The notes under the pieces were generated by a model that saw nothing but the letters and a program-made list of their open reading frames with translations, was not told the origin of the DNA and did no database searches. This document shows positions 56,897 through 64,000 of a stretch of DNA of 64,000 bases, one piece after another. The DNA comes from Mesorhizobium sp. WSM4904. GTDB lineage: Bacteria; Pseudomonadota; Alphaproteobacteria; Rhizobiales; Rhizobiaceae. The stretch is from assembly GCF_029674545.1 (NCBI RefSeq), contig NZ_CP121354.1:4039001-4103000 (forward strand). Direction: 5' to 3'. The position numbers were made by a program, and so were the translations under genes. Numbering within the stretch: position 1 is the first letter of the stretch; each line of letters opens with the position of its first letter.

Positions 56897-58147
56897 ATGC
56901 CATCGCCGCGCCCGGAACCCAAAGAGGCCACAGCGGATGGGCATATCGCCGACAACATCGTCTATTTCGCGCGGGCGCTTCGCAAGGCCGGCATGCGCGT
57001 CGGTCCGGCCTCGGTCAAGGACGCCATCGAGGCGGTGCTCGCCGCCGGCATCGGCTCGCGCGACGATTTCTACTGGACGCTGCATGCGGTGCTGGTTTCG
57101 CGGCACGAGGATCATCCCGTCTTCGACGAGGCCTTCCGCCTGTTCTGGAAGTCACGCGAGCTGATCGAGAAGCTGCTGGCGATGTTTTCGCCCGTCGCGC
57201 CGGACGATCGCGAAAAACAAAAGCCGCGCGCGGCCGAAAACCGCGTCAGCCAGGCGATGTTCGAAGGCCATCACAAGAACCAGCCGGCGCGGGAAGTGCC
57301 GGAGATCGAGGTCGACGCGCGTTTCACCTTCTCCGGCAACGAGGTGCTGCGCGGCAGGGATTTTGCGCAGATGGATGCGGCCGAACTGGCCGAGGCGAAA
57401 AAGGCGATCGCGGCCTTGCGGCTGCCCTTCGATCTGGTGCGCACGCGGCGTTTCAAGCCTGACGCGCAAGGACGCCGGATCGATCCGCGCGCCATGATGC
57501 GTTCGGCCGCGCGGACAGGCGGTGCGCTGATCTTGCCGAAATTCCGATCGCCGCGCGAAGTGCATCCGCCGCTGGTCGTGCTTGCCGATATTTCCGGCTC
57601 GATGAGCCAGTACACACGCATCTTTCTCCACTTCCTGCACGCGCTGACGGAAAAGCGCCGGCGCGTGCACGCCTTCGTATTCGGCACGCGGCTGACGAAC
57701 CTGACCCGCCAGATGCGCCATCGCGATCCCGACGAGGCACTGGCCGAATGCTCGACGGCCGTGAAGGACTGGTCCGGCGGCACCCGCATCGGCGACGCGC
57801 TCGCCGAGTTCAATCGGCTGTGGTCGCGCCGCGTACTCGGGCAGGGCGCCGTGGTGTTGCTGATCACCGATGGGCTGGAGCGCGACGACGTCACCGGCCT
57901 GTCGGAGGAGATGGAGCGGCTGCACAAATCCTGCCGACGGCTGATTTGGCTCAATCCGCTCTTGCGCTTCGACGGGTTCGAGGCGCGCGCCCGCGGCGTG
58001 AAGGCGATGCTACCGCATGTCGACGAGTTCCGCGCAGTGCACAATCTCGACGCGCTGGCCGATCTTTGCGCCTCGCTCGACCGGCGGCCGACGGCTTCGG
58101 TCGATCCGCGCCGCTGGCTGCAGACTGGCGGGAGGCGCGCGGCTTAG
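56897..58147 (+). CDS. VWA domain protein (CoxE-like)
   Basis: A 416-residue protein. The N-terminal half is helical (NIVYFARALRKAGMRVGPAS, DDFYWTLHAVLVSRHEDHPV). The C-terminal half is a von Willebrand A domain with the metal-site motif VVLADISGSMSQYTRIFLHF and the later GGTRIGDALAEFNRLW and VLLITDGLERDD parts. This is the CoxE partner of the MoxR ATPase, proposed to be its adaptor or chelatase-like unit. Confidence 0.93.
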   Translation: MPSPRPEPKEATADGHIADNIVYFARALRKAGMRVGPASVKDAIEAVLAAGIGSRDDFYWTLHAVLVSRHEDHPVFDEAFRLFWKSRELIEKLLAMFSPVAPDDREKQKPRAAENRVSQAMFEGHHKNQPAREVPEIEVDARFTFSGNEVLRGRDFAQMDAAELAEAKKAIAALRLPFDLVRTRRFKPDAQGRRIDPRAMMRSAARTGGALILPKFRSPREVHPPLVVLADISGSMSQYTRIFLHFLHALTEKRRRVHAFVFGTRLTNLTRQMRHRDPDEALAECSTAVKDWSGGTRIGDALAEFNRLWSRRVLGQGAVVLLITDGLERDDVTGLSEEMERLHKSCRRLIWLNPLLRFDGFEARARGVKAMLPHVDEFRAVHNLDALADLCASLDRRPTASVDPRRWLQTGGRRAA

Positions 58148-58206
58148 CCATATGTTGGTGGGGAGCATGCGTTCCTCGGGAAAAACAGACTTTGCGAGAA
58201 GCGACG

Positions 58207-58545
58207 ATGGACGAGAGCATTTATCTCGATGAGGCCCGCGATCCTCTGATCATCGCGGAAGGCTGGATGAAGGACGGCAAGGATGTCGCCATCGCAACCG
58301 TGGTCGAGACCTGGGGTTCGGCGCCGCGCCCTGTCGGCAGCCATCTGGTCATCGACGCCGAGGGGAATTTCCATGGTTCCGTCTCCGGAGGCTGTGTCGA
58401 GGGCGCCGTGGTGACCGAGGCGATCGACGTCATCGGCTCAGGCAAGGCCAGGATGCTGGAGTTCGGAGTTGCCGACGAAACCGCCTGGCAGGTAGGGCTC
58501 TCCTGCGGTGGACGCATCAAGGTCTATGTCGAGCGCCTAGGCTGA
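58207..58545 (+). CDS. XdhC/CoxI N-terminal domain protein
   Basis: A 112-residue protein holding only the N-terminal XdhC domain: LIIAEGWMKDGKDVAIATVV, ETWGSAPRPVGSHLVIDAEG, GSVSGGCVEGAVVTEAID and VGLSCGGRIKVYVERLG. XdhC sulfurates and guards the molybdenum cofactor before insertion; the conserved Cys in SGGCVE is present. The second half is a separate gene, seven bases on. ATG 58207 is chosen by family start. Confidence 0.9.
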   Translation: MDESIYLDEARDPLIIAEGWMKDGKDVAIATVVETWGSAPRPVGSHLVIDAEGNFHGSVSGGCVEGAVVTEAIDVIGSGKARMLEFGVADETAWQVGLSCGGRIKVYVERLG

Positions 58546-58551
58546 TCATTT

Positions 58552-59256
58552 ATGGATCCGTACGCTCTCAAAACGTTGAACGAGGAGCGCCGCGCCCGGC
58601 GCGCCGCAGTGCTGGTCACCGATCTCGGCGACGGTCGCGACCGCATCGTGCGCGAGGGCGACCCCGTCGCTGGCGAGCTCGGGGCGGCGATCGCCAGCGC
58701 GTTCCGAACCGGCAATTCGAGGTCGGTGGAGGCGGAAGGGCGGACCTTCTTTCTCAATGCGCATCTGCCGCGCCCACGGCTGGTGGTGATCGGCGCCGTG
58801 CATATCAGCCAGGCGCTGGCGCCGATGGCCAGGATTGCCGGCTATCCGGTCGAGATCGTCGATCCGCGCACGGCCTTCGCCACACCCGAACGCTTTCCCG
58901 ACGTGGCGCTGCATGCCGAATGGCCCGAGGACGTGCTGAAGCGCCAGCCGCTCGACAGCTACACCGCGCTCGCCGCCGTCACTCACGATCCGAAGATCGA
59001 CGATTTCGCGCTGAAGGCGGCGCTCGACGCCAGATGCTTCTATGTCGGTGCGCTGGGCAGCAGGAAGACCCACGCCAAGCGGATCGAGCGCCTGCTGGCG
59101 CTCGGCGCCAGCGCCGAACAGATCGCCCGCATCCACGCGCCGATCGGTCTCGACATCGGCGCGGCGAGCCCGGCCGAGATTGCCGTCGCGGTGCTGGCAC
59201 AGACCATCCATGCCTTCCGCTCGCGCGGCCTGGAAAGCAAAGGCGCCGTGGCGTGA
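58552..59256 (+). CDS. XdhC Rossmann domain protein
   Basis: A 234-residue protein matching the C-terminal half of XdhC, with a linker of about 80 residues, then the Rossmann part PRLVVIGAVHISQALAPMAR (GAVHIS for the usual GGGHVA), VEIVDPRTAFATPERFPD, AAVTHDPKIDDFALKAAL, FYVGALGSRKTHAKRIERL and PIGLDIGAASPAEIAVAVLA. Together with the previous gene it forms a full XdhC. Its TGA overlaps the GTG start of the next gene. Confidence 0.92.
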   Translation: MDPYALKTLNEERRARRAAVLVTDLGDGRDRIVREGDPVAGELGAAIASAFRTGNSRSVEAEGRTFFLNAHLPRPRLVVIGAVHISQALAPMARIAGYPVEIVDPRTAFATPERFPDVALHAEWPEDVLKRQPLDSYTALAAVTHDPKIDDFALKAALDARCFYVGALGSRKTHAKRIERLLALGASAEQIARIHAPIGLDIGAASPAEIAVAVLAQTIHAFRSRGLESKGAVA

Positions 59257-60875
59257 AGTTTGGTCCGGTTCCGATCGAGCAGGCCGAAGGCGCGGTGCTC
59301 GCGCATGCGACCGCGGCCGGCGAACGCCGGTTGCGCAAGGCACATCGGCTAAGTGGCGAGGATGTCGCGGCGCTGAAGGCGGCTGGCGTCAGGGAAGTCG
59401 TGGCAGCCGTGCTTGCTTCCGACGATCTGGGCGAGGATGCCGCTGCCGAAAAAATCGCAGCAGGGATGAGCCATCGCAATGTCGAGGTGAAGGCCGCCGC
59501 GACCGGACGGGTGAACCTGCATGCCGAAACCGCCGGCGTCTTCACTGTCGATGCCAAGATGATCGACGCGATCAATGCAGTTGATCCGGCGATTACCGTC
59601 GCCACGCTGGCGCAGCATGCGCCGGTCGAGAAGGGTCAGATGGTGGCAACGGTGAAGATCATTCCCTTCGCCGTCGCCGCCAACCTCGTCGATGCGGTGA
59701 TCGAGATCTGCGCCGGCGGCGAAATCTTTGCCGTCAACGGCTATCGTCCGATCAATGTCGGAGTCGTCCAGACGACGCTGCCCGGCGTGAAGCCGAGCGT
59801 GCTCGACAAGACCCTGCGCGTCACCGAGGCGCGGCTGGCGCGCTCCGGCGGCCGGCTGACGGCTGAGCGACGCACGCCGCATGAGGTCGCGCCCGTCGCG
59901 GAAGCCGCGGCCGCGCTGGCCCGCGACAACGACATGGTGGTGATCTTCGGCGCCTCGGCCATGAGCGATTTTGCCGACGTCGTGCCGGCGGCGATCGAGC
60001 GCGCGGGAGGTAGCGTGATCCGCGCGGGCATGCCGGTCGATCCCGGCAATCTGCTGGTGCTCGGAACGCTGGGCGGCAAGCGCGTCATCGGCGCGCCCGG
60101 CTGCGCGCGCAGCCCCAAGGAGAACGGCTTCGACTGGGTGCTGGACCGGCTGATTGCCGGACTGGATGTCACGGCCCGCGACATTGCCGGCATGGGCGTC
60201 GGCGGCCTGCTGATGGAAATCCCGACCAGGCCGCAGCCGCGCGAGCCGTTGCCGGCCCCACAGTCGGCAAGCGCGGAGCCCAAAGTCGACATCGTGCTTC
60301 TCGCCGCCGGCCGTTCGAGCCGCATGGGCGGGCCGAACAAGCTTCTGGCGCTGTTCGACGGCAAGCCGCTGGTGCGCCGCACCGCGGAGCGCGCGCTGCG
60401 GTCGAAAGCCGCCAGCACCATCGTGGTCACCGGGCATCAGCGCGAGCGCGTGCGCTCGGCGCTCTTGGGTCTCAAGGTCACGCTGGCCGACAATCCGGAC
60501 TTTGCCGAGGGTCTCGCTTCGTCGTTGAAGGCTGGTATCGCGCGGGTCGCGCCCGACGCCGCCGGCGCCATGATCGTGCTCGGCGACATGCCGGGTGTCT
60601 CGTCGAAGGACCTCGACAGCCTGATCGACGCGTTTCGCCGTTCAGGCGGCCGCGCCGTGGTGCGTGCCGCGCATCAAGGCAAACGCGGCAATCCGGTGCT
60701 GCTGCCGCGTCCGCTGTTTCCGGCTATCGCGCATCTCGAGGGCGATACCGGCGCGCGCCATCTGGTCGAGGCCGAGGGTCTGGACGTCATCGATGTCGAG
60801 ATCGGGCAGGGCGCTGCGATCGACGTCGACACACGCGAGGCGTTGGAAGGGGCAGGCGGCGTCCTGCAGGATTGA
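59253..60875 (+). CDS. Molybdopterin-binding domain fused to MobA-like nucleotidyltransferase
   Basis: A 540-residue fusion. Residues 1-340 are a MoeA/MogA-like molybdopterin-binding region (VFTVDAKMIDAINAVDPAIT, VVQTTLPGVKPSVLDKTLRV and the MoCF-type DNDMVVIFGASAMSDFADVV). Residues about 345-540 are a MobA/MocA-like NTP transferase (VLLAAGRSSRMGGPNKLLAL, AMIVLGDMPGVSSKDLDSL, GNPVLLPRPLFPAIAHLEGD). It likely adds cytidine to molybdopterin to make MCD for CO/xanthine dehydrogenase-type enzymes. The GTG start overlaps the previous stop. Confidence 0.92.
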   Translation: MKFGPVPIEQAEGAVLAHATAAGERRLRKAHRLSGEDVAALKAAGVREVVAAVLASDDLGEDAAAEKIAAGMSHRNVEVKAAATGRVNLHAETAGVFTVDAKMIDAINAVDPAITVATLAQHAPVEKGQMVATVKIIPFAVAANLVDAVIEICAGGEIFAVNGYRPINVGVVQTTLPGVKPSVLDKTLRVTEARLARSGGRLTAERRTPHEVAPVAEAAAALARDNDMVVIFGASAMSDFADVVPAAIERAGGSVIRAGMPVDPGNLLVLGTLGGKRVIGAPGCARSPKENGFDWVLDRLIAGLDVTARDIAGMGVGGLLMEIPTRPQPREPLPAPQSASAEPKVDIVLLAAGRSSRMGGPNKLLALFDGKPLVRRTAERALRSKAASTIVVTGHQRERVRSALLGLKVTLADNPDFAEGLASSLKAGIARVAPDAAGAMIVLGDMPGVSSKDLDSLIDAFRRSGGRAVVRAAHQGKRGNPVLLPRPLFPAIAHLEGDTGARHLVEAEGLDVIDVEIGQGAAIDVDTREALEGAGGVLQD

Positions 60876-60907
60876 CAAACCGAAGCCGAAGCACGCATGG
60901 CTGAGGA

Positions 60908-61798
60908 ATGGCCTTCCGCTTGCGATCCTTCCTTACTCTGGTCACCGCAACAGCTCTTTCCCTCTCGGCCGCCGAGGGACAGACGCTCACGCTGAGACCC
61001 TTCAAGGACGACCTCTTCGCCTATCCGGCGACGCTGTCGAGCGGCGACAACGGCGCCTACACGGTGCTCGACTATCGCGAGACGCGCGACATCAACCAGC
61101 GCGATGAGGTGCCGGAAAGGCGTGTGCATGCGCAATATACCGATCCCGGCGTGCGCAAGGTGCAGCAGGATCTGATGCTGAAGACCGATGCCGGGGACGT
61201 CAGGCATGTCGCGGTCGGCAAGACGGAAGGGGCGGCCATCATCGTGCTCTACCTGCACGGGCAGGGCGGCAGCCGCAAGCAGGGCGTCGACGACTTCACC
61301 TTCGGCGGCAATTTCAATCGCATCAAGAATCTGATGGCCGACAATGGCGGCCTCTACCTCTCGCCGGATTTTCCCGATTTCGGCGACAAGGGCGCCGCGC
61401 AAGTGGCAGCACTGATCGATCACTATGCCGAGACATCGCCCGGCGCGAAGATTTTCGTGGCCTGCGGCTCGATGGGCGGCATGCTCTGCTGGAAGCTGGC
61501 CGCGAGCAAGGAAACGGGTGGGCGCATCAACGGCCTGTTGCTGCTCGGTTCACTCTGGGACGAAAGCTTTTTGACCAGCCCCGCCTTCAAGCGCCGGGTG
61601 CCGGTGTTCTTCGGCCAGGGCAGCCATGATGTGGTGTTCGACGTGGCGAAGCAGGAAGCATTCTTCCGCTCGATCCTCGCCAAGTCGAAGACCTATCCGA
61701 CCCGCTTCGTGCGTTTCGAAACCGGCACGCACGGGACGCCGATCCGCATGGTCGACTGGCGCGGCACGCTCAATTGGATGCTGACGAAAGCACCTTAG
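60908..61798 (+). CDS. Exported alpha/beta hydrolase
   Basis: A 296-residue protein with a signal peptide (residues 1-25, cleavage after AEG or nearby). The hydrolase domain has AAIIVLYLHGQGGSRKQGVD, FVACGSMGGMLCWKLAASKE with Ser in GSMGG, FGQGSHDVVFDVAKQEAF for the acid and FETGTHGTPIRMVDWR for the His. Substrate unknown. The last base of its stop codon is the first base of a MITE-like repeat. It follows the molybdopterin gene by 32 bases. Confidence 0.82.
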   Translation: MAFRLRSFLTLVTATALSLSAAEGQTLTLRPFKDDLFAYPATLSSGDNGAYTVLDYRETRDINQRDEVPERRVHAQYTDPGVRKVQQDLMLKTDAGDVRHVAVGKTEGAAIIVLYLHGQGGSRKQGVDDFTFGGNFNRIKNLMADNGGLYLSPDFPDFGDKGAAQVAALIDHYAETSPGAKIFVACGSMGGMLCWKLAASKETGGRINGLLLLGSLWDESFLTSPAFKRRVPVFFGQGSHDVVFDVAKQEAFFRSILAKSKTYPTRFVRFETGTHGTPIRMVDWRGTLNWMLTKAP

Positions 61799-61938
61799 GG
61801 TCTGTCGATATTCAGGTGAGGCCGGCCTGCAAATGGCGGCTTCCTGCGCTTCCGGTGCTCACGTACTTCAGTACGCTCCGCTCCGGTTCTCGGAAACCAC
61901 CGTTTTCGGCTCTGCCTGACCTGAATCTCAACAGACCC
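61798..61938. repeat. MITE-like element with 20-base inverted ends
   Basis: The left end is GGGTCTGTCGATATTCAGGT and the right end, reversed, is GGGTCTGTTGAGATTCAGGT, 18 of 20 the same. The middle has short palindromes such as ACGTAC..GTACG and no coding frame. The size is 141 bases. I recall very similar sequences as common repeats in Mesorhizobium genomes. No clear target duplication is seen. Confidence 0.75.
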
Positions 61939-61950
61939 CGATCGCTCTAA

Positions 61951-63000
61951 TCAAGGCGGGGTGTTGTAGTCCAGGACGGTCTCGGGATTGATCTCGCCGT
62001 CATAGGAGGCGTCGACATCATACTGCACCAGCGAGAAATTGCCGTTGCGAAACAGATAGGTACCGGTCGATGAAGCGTCGCCGACGCCGCGCCATTTGTT
62101 CATGGACGTGATCGTCTTGGTCTTGTCGTCGTAGTCGGAATTGACCAGCTGATCGTCGGTCTGGAAGCCGATAATGTGGATCCCCTCGACCTTGCCTTCG
62201 CTGTTGTTGTTCTCATAGCGGATGTCGAGTTCCGGCGCTGCGAATTGCAGCTGCCTGACGCCGGAAACGTCGTCATGGATGTAGTAGACCGCGCTCTCAT
62301 TGTAGGCGGCCATCGAGCAGAAGAAACGGAAGAGCCGCGTCTCGCGCTCCGGTTCGTCGGCCCCGGCGTCCTTGTCCTTGTAGTGGATGGAGTAGGCGTC
62401 CGGCTCGCCGACCGGTTTGCCTTCCGGAGTCTCCTTGTCACACTGTTCGCCGTAGGCGGCGAGGAACGCCTTCTTGGCTTGTTCCAGTGCTTCATCCTTC
62501 TTCGGAGGTGGCGGGCCGTTGCCGCAGCCGGCCGGCACGGCATCTTCGAAATCCGAGGTCGACGGTTTGAGCGCGCCCTTGTCGATGAAGATCGGCTGGA
62601 ACGGCGGCTCCTGGATCTGCGCATTGACCTGCCGCAGGGTGTAGCAGCCGGCAAAGACCTTGGCCTCCCCCTTCTTGTCGGTCGCCTGGATGGCGACGGG
62701 CACGCTGTAGTAGATGCTGCCGGCGGCACCCTCGTCCGATACCGCGCCGGTCTTGACCTCGACCGTGTCGGTGTTGTCGTAGCCCTTGACGAAAGCACTG
62801 AAATCTTTTGCCGGCTTGGTATCCCCGAAATAACCCCAGGCGCGGGCAAATTCATGCCGGCCGATGGCGCTGTAGAGCGAGCGGACGACCGCCTCTGCGC
62901 TGGATCTGTCGTCGATATAGGGCGCTTCGGCGGCGAGTGCCGACCGGCCGATGCCGACAAGGGAGAACAAGGCAGTCGCTGCGAGAAGGACACGTCTCAT
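61951..63000 (-). CDS. Exported protein with DUF1176-like C-terminal region
   Basis: A 349-residue protein. The signal peptide covers residues 1-23 (VLLAATALFSLVGIGRSALA). Residues 30-150 form a domain with SSAEAVVRSLYSAIGRHEFA and ARAWGYFGDTKPAKDFSAFV. A Pro/Lys linker (GNGPPPPKKDEALEQ) leads to the C-terminal part, where LFRFFCSMAAYNESAVYYIH and WRGVGDASSTGTYLFRNGNF resemble DUF1176, a periplasmic family with a conserved C..AYN. Function unknown. Confidence 0.65.
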   Translation of the reverse strand: MRRVLLAATALFSLVGIGRSALAAEAPYIDDRSSAEAVVRSLYSAIGRHEFARAWGYFGDTKPAKDFSAFVKGYDNTDTVEVKTGAVSDEGAAGSIYYSVPVAIQATDKKGEAKVFAGCYTLRQVNAQIQEPPFQPIFIDKGALKPSTSDFEDAVPAGCGNGPPPPKKDEALEQAKKAFLAAYGEQCDKETPEGKPVGEPDAYSIHYKDKDAGADEPERETRLFRFFCSMAAYNESAVYYIHDDVSGVRQLQFAAPELDIRYENNNSEGKVEGIHIIGFQTDDQLVNSDYDDKTKTITSMNKWRGVGDASSTGTYLFRNGNFSLVQYDVDASYDGEINPETVLDYNTPP

Positions 63001-63143
63001 CGGGAATCTCCGCTCGATAACGAAAATACTACCACGGCGATTGCGGCGAGGCGGTGACGCGGGGGCAGGGCTGCTTGAAGAATCGAGCCAGGAAGCGCTA
63101 GCTCACGGCCCGCGGCGCTGAGGCCGCCTGGGAGATTACCAAC

Positions 63144-63647
63144 GTGACCATATCCATGTACGATTTTTCCGTGCCTGTCTTTTCGGCCCGGCTGAAGGCG
63201 CTGGCCAGCGTGCTCTCGCTGGCCGAGCAGAACGCGGCCGACCGCAAGATCGACCCGCAAGTGTTCCTGACCGCCAGGCTGGCGCCCGACATGTTCGCGC
63301 TGACCCGGCAGGTGCAGATCGCAACCGACCACGCCAAGGGCGCGCCGTCGCGGCTCGCCGGCCGCGAAGTGCCGAAATACGAGGACAATGAGTCAAGCTT
63401 CGAGGAGTTGCACGCCCGAATCGCCAAGACGCTCGATCATCTGGCGACATTCTCGGCCGCCGATCTGGACGGGTCGGAGGAGCGGACGATCGAACTCAGG
63501 CTTGCCGGCCGCGAGGTGTCGTTGAGCGGGCTGCAATATCTGCTGCACGCCGCCATGCCGAACTTCTACTTCCACATCACCACGGCCTACGACATCCTGC
63601 GGCACAATGGCGTGCCGCTTGGTAAGTCGATTTTCCTGGGACGCTAG
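63144..63647 (+). CDS. DUF1993 protein
   Basis: A 167-residue helical-bundle protein: MYDFSVPVFSARLKALASVL, FLTARLAPDMFALTRQVQIA, YEDNESSFEELHARIAKTLD and NFYFHITTAYDILRHNGVPL. This is DUF1993, related to the DinB-like four-helix fold with a His at the C-terminal end. The GTG at 63144 is preferred because GGGAGA lies nine bases before it; ATG 63156 is possible. Confidence 0.87.
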   Translation: MTISMYDFSVPVFSARLKALASVLSLAEQNAADRKIDPQVFLTARLAPDMFALTRQVQIATDHAKGAPSRLAGREVPKYEDNESSFEELHARIAKTLDHLATFSAADLDGSEERTIELRLAGREVSLSGLQYLLHAAMPNFYFHITTAYDILRHNGVPLGKSIFLGR

Positions 63648-63707
63648 GCCCAAGGGTTTCCCGGCGCGGCCCGGAAACCCTCCTTATTTTGGTTTCGCAA
63701 CCCGGAC

Positions 63708-63730
63708 GGAAAAGCCCGGCGGGCTTTTCC
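63708..63730. terminator. Bidirectional terminator between DUF1993 and DUF1127-like genes
   Basis: GGAAAAGCCC pairs with GGGCTTTTCC over GGC, a ten-pair stem symmetric for both strands, in the 100-base gap between convergent genes. Confidence 0.75.
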
Positions 63731-63749
63731 GGATTGATCCGGCGCCAGA

Positions 63750-63914
63750 TCAGCGTATCGACATCTCGCGGGCGATACGCGGAAAATCGGCCGGCTTGAT
63801 GCCGATATCGGCGCGGTCGGCATTGCTCATCGCGTTCAGAAGCGCGAGCGCCGAGCGATAACGCTGCTGTTCCTGCGGCCGCGGCCGCGCGAACATTTCC
63901 GTGAAGAACCCCAT
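63750..63914 (-). CDS. Short DUF1127-like protein
   Basis: A 54-residue protein: MGFFTEMFARPRPQEQQRYR then ALALLNAMSNADRADIGIKP and ADFPRIAREMSIR. The end matches the DUF1127 pattern (LxxLxxDxLADIGIxRxDxP). ATG 63914 is used; the frame runs on upstream without similarity. It resembles the short DUF1127 proteins that act in RNA binding in alpha-proteobacteria. Confidence 0.7.
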   Translation of the reverse strand: MGFFTEMFARPRPQEQQRYRSALALLNAMSNADRADIGIKPADFPRIAREMSIR

Positions 63915-64000
63915 ATCCCATGCCCCTAGTTTGCCCTCCACACTGCCAAAATATAGGTGATTTGTTAAAATTGTGCAGTGCAGCAATTGCATGGCAGCCA

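Overview
The window is about 64 kb of GC-rich DNA with dense coding on both strands. It looks like the chromosome of an alphaproteobacterium in the Rhizobiales, most like Mesorhizobium or a close relative. The signs are the suf operon order (cysteine desulfurase, sufB, sufC, sufD, sufS, sufT, sufA), the spread purB/purC/purS/purQ/purL cluster followed by bolA and grxD, an F1FO-ATPase zeta subunit gene (DUF1476), DUF1127 proteins, an Irr-type iron box, a GAAC-N7-type LexA site before recA, and families of short palindromic intergenic repeats that I recognise from Mesorhizobium-type genomes. The genus is inferred; no rRNA or tRNA gene was found to fix it.

Layout. 1-6.7 kb: the end of an AsmA-like protein, then a run of exported copper/thiol genes on the + strand: a small Cys protein, a Tat-exported multicopper oxidase, a DUF411 protein, a TlpA-like thioredoxin, a small membrane protein, an internally shortened SCO1/SenC protein, a DsbA-like thioredoxin, an unknown Cys-rich Tat protein and a 36-residue membrane peptide. 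6.8-11.6 kb: tyrS, an ArnT-like glycosyltransferase, a PAP2 phosphatase and a hydrolase. 11.7-19.6 kb: the suf operon behind a putative Irr box, with DUF2199 coupled to sufA. 19.6-26.9 kb: a GFA protein, a TfoX-like protein, psuK-psuG, recA and alaS. 26.9-33.6 kb: a frameshifted SDR/DoxX gene, DUF2269, GST, icd, trmJ, DUF805, murI and DUF3008. 33.6-38.9 kb: a tiny basic secreted protein, rpsD behind an unusually structured leader, ttcA, an inositol-phosphatase-like gene, an MFS pump, grxD and bolA. 39-52 kb: purL, a MocR regulator divergent from DUF1127, purQ, an RNA 2'-phosphotransferase, a coiled-coil protein, purS, purC, DUF1476, an HpcH aldolase, a hydrolase, a VOC protein and purB. 52-64 kb: small conserved unknowns, a P1 peptidase with a lone substrate-binding protein, a flavin reductase, a cox-type molybdo-hydroxylase maturation cluster (MoxR ATPase, VWA protein, split XdhC, molybdopterin-binding/MobA fusion) without its target enzyme, a secreted hydrolase, a DUF1176-like protein, DUF1993 and a 54-residue DUF1127-like protein.

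How the parts work together. The first block is a periplasmic copper oxidation and disulfide-handling set. The suf block makes Fe-S clusters and is probably iron-responsive; grxD and bolA further along act in Fe-S trafficking. The pur genes give most of the middle of purine synthesis. The cox accessory block should mature a xanthine/CO-dehydrogenase-type molybdenum enzyme encoded elsewhere.

The most notable items are the four-hairpin leader before rpsD, the SCO protein that seems to have lost its copper-ligand half, the frameshift in the SDR gene, the phased repeats between mocR and DUF1127, kptA inside the purine operon, the orphan cox cluster, and several mobile-looking palindromic repeats, one of which forms the end of murI. 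No insertion sequence, prophage, CRISPR array or tRNA was seen.
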